A stretch of DNA of 64,000 bases from Hexactinellida sp. DTS-2022 (taxonomy: Eukaryota > Porifera > Hexactinellida): NCBI GenBank assembly GCA_028753945.1, contig JAPNXP010000011.1:1488001-1552000 (forward strand). Reading direction: 5' to 3'. Both the position numbers and the translations under genes were made by a program. Numbering within the stretch: the stretch's first letter is position 1; each line of letters begins with the position of its first letter. The notes below the pieces were generated by a model. That model did no database searches and was not told the DNA's origin. It worked only from the letters and a program-made list of their open reading frames with translations. Below are positions 23,134-31,844 of this stretch, one piece after another.

Positions 23134-23175
23134 CCTCAGCCTCACTGCCCGCCGCCGCCCGTCCGCCCCGCGCGG
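23134..23175. other. 42-bp GC-rich block at an insertion edge
   Basis: Almost entirely C and G (contains GCCCGCCGCCGCCCGTCCGC) in a genome otherwise strongly AT-rich. It lies between the left target-duplication copy ATCGTAG and the CAGGGCTTTAC terminus of the hAT element. Confidence 0.6.
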
Positions 23176-24447
23176 CAGGGCTTTACATAAATCATTGATT
23201 TTGATTTTAAATCAAAATCATTTAAAAATTAGTGATGTAAAAATCAATCAAAATCAAATCATTCAAAATGTGAGATTGAAAAAATCAATCATCAAATTAT
23301 TTTGACTCCCCACAAAATCATTTAAAATCAAAATCAAATCATTTCCAATTTTGATGATATAATTAGTTTTTTTGTCCGAATTCTAATGTACACACAATCA
23401 TAGGCGTAAAGTTTTGGGGGTATTTTTACAAAGTGGGGGGGGGCAATCTCTACCTCAAAAAACGTGCTACCTTCTCCCACAAATTTATAACTTCAGTATT
23501 TCCAATGCAATACTAGATATATTTGATTTATTTCTCAACAATAGAATATTGGTCAATACGTACTACTAAACCAACGGTACCCCTATATAATTTATGTTGG
23601 TTATAAGAACATGTCGGTTATAAGCACATTCAAAGCAGTTCCCGACGAGGTGCTTATATCCGACATCTACTGTATTAACAATATTAGACTGTTTGAATCA
23701 TTATTTCAAAAAACACTTCGGACTATATTTCCTAGCTTACTAAGTGGGGGGGGCGGCCCCCCCCATCTTCAACTATTGGGGGGGGCCGGCCCCCCCCACA
23801 TTGGCAAACTTTACGCCTATGCACACAATAACAGATTTTTAATAGGTGATCTAAGAATCTTAATCAATATAATAGCTACAATAACAAATCACTTTGTTTA
23901 TTTGGACCTGGCAAATATATATACATGTTACTATAAATTAGTAATCCTTTTCAGATGTACCTTTCAAAAGGTCAAAATAACTCATTCCGAGGTGACTAAT
24001 AAGCGAAGTCGATAGTAATAGTATAACATTAGTATATTTCACCCATTAAACCGGAGCAATCTAAGACTATTGGTATTGGGTTGTTCCTGGTCAAACTTGG
24101 ATTTCCATTTAGCTGAGTGATTGTAGTTTCAAACGGGGGTGAAGTGAAACGATAAAATGCACATAGACCCGCAATTGTATTTAAAGTGTTCATACTACTA
24201 TAACTTCCAGAAGTGGAAGAACATATAACATAAATATTAGTTATATTATTATTTACAGAGCAGAAAAATGATTTAATTTAAATAAAAATCAAATCATTAA
24301 CTCTTCACAAATCAATCAAAATCAAACCATTCTAAAAATGAAAAGGAAAAATCAATCATGAAATCATTGAATGTTACCCAAAGATCAATCATAAATCATT
24401 GATTTGATTTGAAAAAAAATCATCAAAATGATTTATGTAAAGCCCTG
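23176..24447. mobile_element. Non-autonomous hAT element
   Basis: Termini CAGGGCTTTACATAAATCAT / ATGATTTATGTAAAGCCCTG. ATCGTAG occurs at 23127-23133 and 24448-24454, a 7-bp match to an 8-bp duplication if the GC-rich block counts as part of the insertion. Inner flanks are runs of ATCAAAATCA. It contains a second hAT element. Confidence 0.75.
23399..23821. mobile_element. Nested non-autonomous hAT element
   Basis: Termini CATAGGCGTAAAGTTTT / AACTTTACGCCTATG with a perfect 8-bp duplication CACACAAT (23391-23398 and 23822-23829). Contains G-runs and C-runs and the right end of a pogo-like MITE (CCGACATCTACTG ending 23672). Confidence 0.85.
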
Positions 24448-24847
24448 ATCGTAGGACAAATGCTGCACTGGGTCCAGGGTTGATAAAAATCATGATTTTT
24501 TGATTTAAAATTTTTTTGCAATCTATATCAGACTGGAGTATATTATTTAGCTAATAGATTAATTACATTGTTAATGACTCATTATCAGTGTAATTTGACT
24601 CATTATCAATGTATTTCTTTTTTCCCCGCAAAAAACAAAAGACATAAAAAATCAGATTTAAATCAAAAAAGTCTGATTTAAATCAGACTTCTTTGATTTA
24701 AATCAGATATTTTATTTAAATCATGATTTAAATCAAACAACTCTGACTGGGTCGTAGGCAAATTCCGTACAGTATCGCAGGACAAATTCCGCACTGGATG
24801 TAGGACAAATTCCGCACTGGGTCGTAGGACAAATTCAGCTTCCGTGC
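24448..24847 (-). repeat. Right subterminal repeats, second block (interrupted)
   Basis: Further GTAGGACAAATTCCG repeats at 24450-24474 and 24747-24840, split by the hAT MITE 24475-24745. Confidence 0.6.
24475..24745. mobile_element. hAT MITE, CAGGGTTGATAAAAATCATG family
   Basis: Perfect 8-bp duplication ACTGGGTC (24467-24474 and 24746-24753). Same family as 53281-53594; a truncated end is at 35306. Interior rich in TTTGATTTAAATCAGA. Confidence 0.9.
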
Positions 24848-24854
24848 CAGCGTT

Positions 24855-25246
24855 ATTTTTCGGCATTTATGGAAAATGTGGAAAATATTGACTCAACATC
24901 TATTATATTAAAACTTAAACCAAAATAATTACAAAGCAGAGTGGACCATTGGTCAACATTGCTAATCTGACACATCGCATTTATATCCCCTACCCAATGA
25001 CCCATTGTGGTGACCATTGAACTTTGGTCAAGTCTCCAATGAAATGAAGTGAGCTAGAAGAAAATTTCCAACGGAGTAGGATCGTTACCTTCCGAAATAA
25101 CTTTCTGAAATGTTTTTACACATTTATAGCGATGATGACATGACAAGAATCTAAAATTACAGCTTTTTCTTTGTGGAGGCACCATCAAATATTATTTTGG
25201 TTATTCACGGTAAATATCGAATAATTTTATCAACAACGTTTTAGAG
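24855..25246 (+). repeat. Old, diverged array-unit 3' part
   Basis: From about 25030 to 25195 the order of landmarks matches the 3' third of the array units: GTGAGCTAGA, TTCCAACGG.GTAGGATCG, AACTTTCTGAAATG, TTATAGCGATGATGACATG, AAAATTACAGC, GTGGAGGCACCATCAA. Identity is clearly lower than within the array, and the hairpin is incomplete. Upstream part unassigned. Confidence 0.5.
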
Positions 25247-25389
25247 CAGTACTTCTCAACGTGGGCGATATCGCCACCTAGGGAGCGATAAAACGGTCAG
25301 GGGCAAAAGAATACAATCGGAGAGGGGGCGACGGGAACTGCCGAGATTCTCTAAGGGTGGCAACCGACAGAAATTTTTGAGAAACGCTG
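25247..25389. mobile_element. 143-bp hAT MITE
   Basis: Termini CAGTACTTCTCAAC / GAGAAACGCTG, perfect 8-bp duplication TTTTAGAG at 25239-25246 and 25390-25397. Confidence 0.9.
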
Positions 25390-25435
25390 TTTTAGAGGGT
25401 CGTGTGCGCATAATTATACTCAGGTAGCTGAGTGG

Positions 25436-25625
25436 GTAATGCGGAAATGGTTCGAATTTTTCAAAATAGGAAATAGTTCGAACAAAAAAGGAAATAGTTC
25501 GAATTTCATTTTTGTATTGTTGGACCATGGATTCAAGCCGGGATTTTCTCATATCCATGGTGCAGCAACACTAAAAAATTCGAACAATTTCCAGTTTTGG
25601 TTTTTCGAACCATTTCCAGCATACC
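25436..25625 (+). mobile_element. 190-bp MULE-type MITE, copy 1
   Basis: Termini GTAATGCGGAAATGGTTCGA and the complement of GGTATGCTGGAAATGG, flanked by a perfect 9-bp duplication GCTGAGTGG (25427-25435 and 25626-25634), the length made by MULE transposases. Internal GGAAATAGTTCGAA repeats. The reverse complement is at 36579-36769. Confidence 0.85.
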
Positions 25626-25639
25626 GCTGAGTGGAGTCA

Positions 25640-26350
25640 AAAGAGGGGTCAATTGATAGGGAAAGGACACAATTTGAGAATGGAATTTTTGACACGTTCC
25701 AGCGTTGCTATGAAAAAATTATTCAAAATATAGATATGCGATACATCAAATTAAAGGAAATTTTAATATACATTAATATTTTGTCAATTGTTACAAAATC
25801 CAAATTTTTTTTAATTTGTCTATAGAGGCTTCATTAAGCTCCCAAGGACATGCAAAGGCCAAATGTGCTTCATATAAATTATTTTGACCTCTGAATGAAC
25901 AATATTTCGGATGTGGAGTATAGATTTTCAGTGATTCAGCAATTTTAGATGGATTGATTACATGTAACTAACATGATTTTTGGTAATTTCCTTCAATATA
26001 TGGTCCATTTGATAGTCTTGGGGTAAAACACAAATTATAACGTACCGCCTCTGAATACTATTCTCAGACTCCCGTGCACCTAAAATTAAAACTTACTAGT
26101 GAAAAAGGCTCGCAATACCCGATTTCTTATACTTCCCTGATACATTTTGGGACCCTCAGACGCACGGTTTAGAAAATGGCCATATATGGGCATGGGTATG
26201 TGCCACATTTTGATGATGCAGCATTTTTGTGTTTCATAAACTAGAGACAGTAGAGCTTAGCTCTAAACGATTATTCACATCTTTATTTCATGCATATACC
26301 ATTGGAATAACAAATGAGAGTATAATCCAAATATTACCATGCTAAGAAGT
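25640..26350. other. Gene-free stretch
   Basis: No convincing gene. The first 100 bp (AGAGGGGTCAATTGATAGGG) resemble the inner arm of the long-inverted-repeat element at 36851-39835, suggesting an old fragment of that family. Confidence 0.4.
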
Positions 26351-26356
26351 CCAATA

Positions 26357-26530
26357 CAGTGGAAGCCGCTTAATTGGGACGCCTCGGGAGAAGGAATTTA
26401 GTCCCGTTTATCCGGTTCTCCCGATTAACCGATATACTTTATACTATTTGATACGAATTAGTTTCCAAAGCCTCGTCTCGAATAACCGAATTTCCCGATT
26501 AACCGTCTCCCGATTAAGCGGCTTCCACTG
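26357..26530. mobile_element. pogo-like MITE
   Basis: Perfect termini CAGTGGAAGCCGCTTAAT / ATTAAGCGGCTTCCACTG flanked by TA (26355-26356 and 26531-26532). Internal CCCGATTAACCG repeats. No gene. Confidence 0.9.
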
Positions 26531-26569
26531 TACCATATATGGAGGTGATATGTGACCATCACTGAAAAT

Positions 26570-26728
26570 CAGTGGCGGCGCTAGACAGCCGCCACTGGTG
26601 GGGCACAATTACGTCACAGGTGGGGCACAGGCTATTAAACTGGGGCAGACTTGCATTAATGAGGTGGGGCACACATAAATTCAGGTGGGGCACAGGCCCC
26701 ATCTGGCCCCACCCTCGAGCCGACTCTG
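26570..26728. mobile_element. 159-bp hAT MITE
   Basis: Termini CAGTGGCGGCGCTAG / CTCGAGCCGACTCTG, perfect duplication CTGAAAAT at 26562-26569 and 26729-26736. Interior repeats GGTGGGGCACA. Confidence 0.9.
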
Positions 26729-27027
26729 CTGAAAATCAATAATTCAAATTAAAGTTGTTCTAGAGCTTAGCTCTTTCTTGCTAACACTACTAGTAATCGT
26801 TTCCAAGGAATATGAACTACTTGAAATAGATTAGAAATTTTTTTCTGTTAGTATTAATGAAATTTAGTGCCACTATTGTGTCCTTATAAACCCATTTCTC
26901 CACAAAAATATTTGGAATATTGACTGAGGCAAAAGCTAGAGAACTCCGAAAATATTTATGATATAACCTAGAAATTTTTTGAAACGAAGCTAAACATCAA
27001 TAGAAATAATCGTGACCTACGTTATAA

Positions 27028-28215
27028 TGAGGCCTATTCAGTGTTATCAAAATGTGGACTATGGATACTGTCGAAGGCCATTGTAAAATAGAGGGCACTT
27101 CTTTATCTCAATTATTAGTAATGGTAGACCTGAATATGTTTTGGAACTATATGGGAACATCCGAATATGATATAGGTATAGAACCTTTCAGAATTGAAAT
27201 ATGTCATTATTTTGATGACGTAATCGTCAATTTTCGTTCGAATTATCATGTTTTTAAAGCCCTGTTTTAACACAGTTAAACGCGTTATCATAGGCGTAGC
27301 ACGCAGTCCGGCTGGTCCGGCCATGGCCGGACCACTTTTCATTTATTTACTATATTATATAGGAGGGTCCGGTTTTGGCCGGACCACTTTAACTGTTTGA
27401 CCGGAGAGTTTTTAGAGCCGTGCGACGCCCGTGGTTATTTTTGTTCAACATTGGTACATGATGATACCCAGACCTAGTTAAATAAAATATATCAAAATTG
27501 TAATAGGAACGTTGACACATTCCTCGTGTCAGGCAAATGTATATTTTCCTAAAATGAGCCATAACACCAAAACTATAATTGTTATGTAAACTAGACTACG
27601 CCTCATCTATCCGCAATAGGTGACTACCTATTCATCAATGGTACATTTTATATGCCTTACTTTGATACTTTTTGAGTTTATGAGATAATTAACTCGTAAT
27701 CCGTAATGGTACTGAGCTCATAAACTCAAAAGGTATGAAAGTAAGGCATAGAAAATGTACTATCGATGAATAGGAAGTCACCTATTGCGGATAGATGAGG
27801 GGTAGTCTAGTTTACATAACAATTATAGTTTTGGTGTTATGGCTCATTTAGGAAATATACATTTGCCTGACAATCGAGGAATGTGTCAACATTCCTATTA
27901 TAATTTTGATATATTTTATTTAACTAGGTCTGGGTATCATTATGTACCAATGGTGAACATATATAACGCGTTTAACTGTGTTAAAACAGGGCTTTAAAAC
28001 ATGATAATTCGAACGAAAATTGACGATTACGTCATCAAATGATGACATATTTCAATTCTGAAAGGTTCTATATATCATATTCGGAAGTTCCCATATAGTT
28101 ACAAAACATATTCAGGTCTACCATTACTAATAATTGAGATAAAGAAGTGCCCTCTATTTTACAATGGCCTTCGACAGTATCCATAGTCCACATTTTGATA
28201 ACACTGAATAGGCCT
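27028..28215. mobile_element. 1.2-kb foldback element
   Basis: The two halves are near-perfect inverted copies. GGCCTATTCAGTGTTATC at 27032 pairs with GATAACACTGAATAGGCC at 28197, and pairing continues to a centre near 27690 (CTCATAAACTCAAAA). The left arm is interrupted by a 145-bp insertion at 27289-27433; the right arm shows the empty site. Short frames in the arms are incidental. Class undetermined. Confidence 0.85.
27289..27433. mobile_element. 145-bp MITE with 5-bp duplication, copy 1
   Basis: Termini CATAGGCGTAGCACGC / GCCGTGCGACGCCCGTG, flanked by GTTAT (27284-27288 and 27434-27438). The undisrupted opposite arm of the foldback supports a 5-bp duplication. Palindrome GGTCCGGCCATGGCCGGACC inside. 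Second copy at 56066-56211. Confidence 0.85.
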
Positions 28216-28252
28216 TATTTACACTGAGGGAATATATTCGTGCTATCTCAGC

Positions 28253-28710
28253 CAGTGGCGGCTTTAGAGGGGGCGCAGGGGGCGCAGCTGCGCCCCCTGA
28301 TCAAAATCCTGCACCCCCTACAGGGGCGCAGGATTTAAGCAATAGTTATGTGAAAATTTGTGATTTCACTTCTATGTATTTGGATTAGAAAAAACTTTGT
28401 TAATAATGAATCACAAATAATAGTAGTAAAGTTTCATATACTAATATACACTTTTGTAGTGTGCTTCTTCTAATAAAACGTTATAGTAGGGTTCTACTAT
28501 AGTTTTATACTATAAGTGCACACTATTAATAACAACTAATAACAACACAAAATGCTATTTTTTAAATCATAAAATCAACAGAAGTTTTTAAATTATGAAA
28601 TAGAATAAACTAACGCATTTTTTATTTCCCTTCATTTTTATTGCAATCCCCTGAAAATAATCTGCGACCCCCTATGCGCCCCCTGGTGAAAATACCTAGC
28701 GCCGCCCCTG
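28253..28710. mobile_element. Non-autonomous hAT element
   Basis: Termini CAGTGGCGGCTTTAGAGGGG and the complement of CAGGGGCGGCGCTAGG, perfect duplication ATCTCAGC at 28245-28252 and 28711-28718. Carries the 65-bp mini-MITE at 28459-28523. Confidence 0.9.
28459..28523. mobile_element. 65-bp TA-flanked palindromic mini-MITE, copy 2
   Basis: Inverted copy of 9304-9370, TA on both sides, sitting inside a hAT element, so it moved after that element formed. Confidence 0.65.
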
Positions 28711-28845
28711 ATCTCAGCACATGTTTAACATTCATTAATTATTATAATGCTCCAGTATTATTTATTTATGTTAATTAATCCATTAATGTTTTGTGAAGCT
28801 AAATAGTTATTGAAAAGCTTAGAAATGTGTGTTAAACAATGCATT

Positions 28846-28925
28846 CCATTGAGTAGGCGAAATGGCACTATCATACAATTAGTAGGCGAAATGGGAGTAG
28901 ACAAAGTGGGAGTAGGCGAAATGGT
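28846..28925 (+). repeat. Solo terminal fragment of the FLYWCH MULE family
   Basis: Contains GAGTAGGCGAAATGGCACTA and further GTAGGCGAAATGG repeats, matching the right end of the MULE at 29532-31387 but 600 bp outside it. No second end was found. Confidence 0.6.
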
Positions 28926-28929
28926 ACCA

Positions 28930-29520
28930 ATTTGTTTTAGAAAGGTAAACGTTCGTTGGAAATTGAGTAAATATATCGTAGATGAGATATTGGTTTAAAA
29001 AACAATGGTTTCTTATGATTTATCACTTCAAACAAATCAATTGATAACTATTATCGTCAATGGGGACCAAAAGACACATTTAAACAAAATATTGTGACAT
29101 AATGACATTTTCAGGCATGCTTTGATTCCATTTTGTTTACTTTAGATACCGAGAGTTGGCCCACGTTTAAAATTTTAAGTTTCTACTACAGAAAAATTAT
29201 AGCCATACCACGTAACACTAAGGTAATGTAAGGAAGCGTTAATCCAATCTGAGATCAACAATATAAAGACGATATGACTTCAGTGATCAAAAATGTCAAA
29301 TCAGGAGAAATCGATATAAAAATCTGTTTTAGAACTATACAAAAGTTATATTTAAATACTATCTCAACATAATGTGTCCTTTGAACATATCCAAATAGTA
29401 TATGTCTTCAATGTTTCGAATTATGATGTCACTATGATGTTGTCAAAAAAGGTTAATGACTTTTTAGACCTATGAAACCGATTTTACAACAAAATAAAGC
29501 ATCCAAAATAACAATCATAG
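28930..29520. other. Gene-free AT-rich stretch
   Basis: No coding signal or recognisable repeat seen. Confidence 0.4.
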
Positions 29521-29531
29521 TATATAACACC

Positions 29532-31387
29532 CGAATATTCCCATTTCGCCTAATCGGAAATATGTGTCATTTCGCCTACTCATTCTTCAAATGAGATTTG
29601 TTGTTTTTTTAGGAAGTGTTTTAAGGTATCTCAATTTTGTTATTGATAGGTGTAGTACAACAACAAATAACATACTGCCCAAATATATAAACAGTAAGTT
29701 TGAGAGTGATAATTATCTATTTATGGAGTTTATTTCTACCAATCGAGGAGCTCGCGCTCTTGTTTATGAAGGCTACAAATATCAAATTAATAGACGAGGC
29801 CTAGATGGTCGGATTTTCTGGAGATGCTCCAAATCCCGAACTTGTAGCGGAACACTTACAACGCTCAATGGGGAAATCATTTCTAACAGAGCAGATCAAC
29901 ACAGCCACCCAGCTGATGATTCAGAAATATCCGCCTGTAAAACACTCGAGACGATAAAAAGTACTGTTAGGGAAAGTATTGACCCTGTACCAAGTATCTA
30001 TCAAAGGAGTATGATTGAAATGTCAGCTCGTTATGATCGTGATGCAATAGCAGCTCATTTTCCTAGCTTTCCTACAATAAAATCTGCATTGTACAGGACA
30101 CGAAGGCAACGACTTCCCCCTCTCCCACAATCCAGGAGTGAAGTTCATTTACATGGTGAATGGGCTAGAACATACAATGGGTCGCAATTCTTAATTGCAG
30201 AAGAAGGCGGTGACGAGGATAAAATTGTCATCTTTACAACAACAGACAACATAAGGTATTTATCCGAGGTTGAAAGAATTTAAATGGATGGTACGTTTCA
30301 AACATGTCCCAGCATATTCTATCAAATTTTCACTATACACGCATTCAAAAGTGGTAAGCAGTTCCCTTTGGTGTATTGTCTTCTCCCAGGAAAGTCACGA
30401 AGTATATACTTAAAAGCGCTGGAGCTTCTTATCTTAAAGGCTAGACAACTTGGCTTTAACATAAATCCAAATGAAATTTTAACTGACTTCGAGATTGCTA
30501 TTATTCAGGCAACTCAGTTAATATTCCCATCTACAACTGTAAAAGGTTGTTACTTTCACTTCACCCAGGCAATAAATAGAAAGATAAATACGATGGGCCT
30601 TCAAACGCTCTACAAACAAGATGCTGAAATGAATCAATTCATTCGAAAAACAGCAGCATTAGCATTCATTCCTACAGATCTAGTCTTCTTTGACTGGAAT
30701 ATGGTTAAAACCATGGCACCTATTCGTCCACAGATACATGAATTCATGAATTATTTTGAAGATACTTGGTTGGTAAGCCAGTTTCCACCCGTTTTGTGGA
30801 ATGTATTCAACCAAGACGCACACAACCCAAGGACAAATAATCATGTAGAGGGATGGCATAATAAACTTAAAAGAATAGCTCGAAAGGCTCACCCAAATAT
30901 TTACGAAATCGTAACGATTTTCAAACAAGAGCAAGCGTTTACGGAAGTCAGTATTGCACAATTGGCATCAGGTGCTACACTGACAAAAGAGAGCAAACAA
31001 GAGTGTTCAAAAAGATAATAGAATTCAAAAACTTAAAAGATTTCGTGGCAAACCTGATCACTATGGGTGAATATCTACAGGGACTTTCATTACTAACTAT
31101 ATTTTAAACTCCGATTTTTCTCAAATATTTACATTTACTTTAATTACACTTATAATACTACATATAATTATTCTTATAATATACAATATACGTACTATAA
31201 TAGTTGAATCCTAATTAAACAAGCAGATTATATTCAGTATTAATTAATGAAACCTGGTTAATTACATGTACATATTAGGATATAACAAATCTCATTTGAA
31301 GAATGAGTAGGCGAAATGGCACTATTTTCAAATTAGTAGGCAAAATGGGAGTAGGCGAAACAGGAGTAGGCAAAATGGGAATAATTC
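29532..31387 (+). mobile_element. MULE with FLYWCH transposase, nearly whole
   Basis: Inverted ends CGAATATTCCCATTTCGCC and the complement of GAATTATTCCCATTTTGCC, with subterminal GTAGGCGAAATGG repeats. ATAACACC lies at 29524-29531 and 31388-31395, 8 bp of the expected 9-bp MULE duplication. The transposase gene fills the interior. About 1.86 kb. Confidence 0.8.
29564..31065 (+). pseudogene. FLYWCH-MULE transposase, two lesions
   Basis: One frame runs 29564-31018, broken by a single TAA at 30281-30283; 239 codons lie before it and 244 after. The first half carries a FLYWCH-type zinc-finger domain at residues 54-118 (TNRGARALVYEGYKY, WRCSKSRTCSG, HSHP). After the stop comes the MULE catalytic core: MDGTFQTCPSIFYQ (first Asp; the conserved F is replaced by the M after the stop), ILTDFEIAI (second Asp), GCYFHFTQAINRK, and NNHVEGWHNKLKR (catalytic Glu). 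A probable 1-nt shift near 31015 separates the expected C-terminus (RIQKLKRFRGKPDHYG, ending 31068). The first ATG at 29564 lies within the terminal repeat; the true start may be a later Met, such as the one at 29723. Confidence 0.85.
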
Positions 31388-31396
31388 ATAACACCA

Positions 31397-31844
31397 AACA
31401 CAGGTTATCGCTGATCAAAAACGGTGTATGTAGTAAACATATTATGTTGTATCATAGTCTACTCTATATATGGCCTGATAGCAGATGTACCAGGGATGCA
31501 CAAGATTACAAATTTAATTTGTTTAATGTTTTCTATATTGAACTACTAAGTTCTTTATACGTCTCTAGGTCGTAAACATAACTCAGCCCTGCTAGCCCGT
31601 AATTAGTATTAGCTGCAATGAGAACGGTGATTGGATTTTCATAATTTTAATAGTAATAATAAACACTAACATTACAATTTATGATATTAATACTACAGTA
31701 AATAATACAAAATAATTGCTTTCTTTCCTCTCCCCTTTCTCTCTCTGGCTCTAGCAGTGCCACACGACACACTTAACTACATAATAGAAATAAGAATAAA
31801 CAGAGTATACAAATCATGGTAAATACAAATAAGTACACACAAAA
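31397..31844. other. Gene-free AT-rich stretch
   Basis: Only a short CT-rich run (TTTCCTCTCCCCTTTCTCTC near 31722) stands out. No coding signal. Confidence 0.4.

Larger units (their letters stand above)
8285..24847. mobile_element. Composite MULE with internal palindromic array (about 16.5 kb)
   Basis: Outer ends are proposed from the inverted subterminal repeats at 8285-8470 and 23080-24847. Inside are a minus-strand MULE transposase-RING pseudogene (9471-10817), an array of repeat units and palindromes (10924-22479), and inverted 126-bp arms (10798-10923 and 22769-22894) bracketing the array. Several younger insertions sit inside it: a TTAA element, two hAT MITEs and a MITE at 22483. No flanking target duplication was found, so treating it as one element is inference; adjacent fragments of two related elements would look similar. 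Confidence 0.4.

Noticed and set aside
23611-24015. 134-codon frame with a Gly-Pro run
   Set aside because: It spans a pogo-like MITE end, the G/C runs of a hAT element and flanking DNA.
25256-25630. 100- and 63-codon frames over 25256-25630, and 89 codons at 36559-36828
   Set aside because: They read through the MULE-type and hAT MITEs; the same MITE gives frames on both strands.
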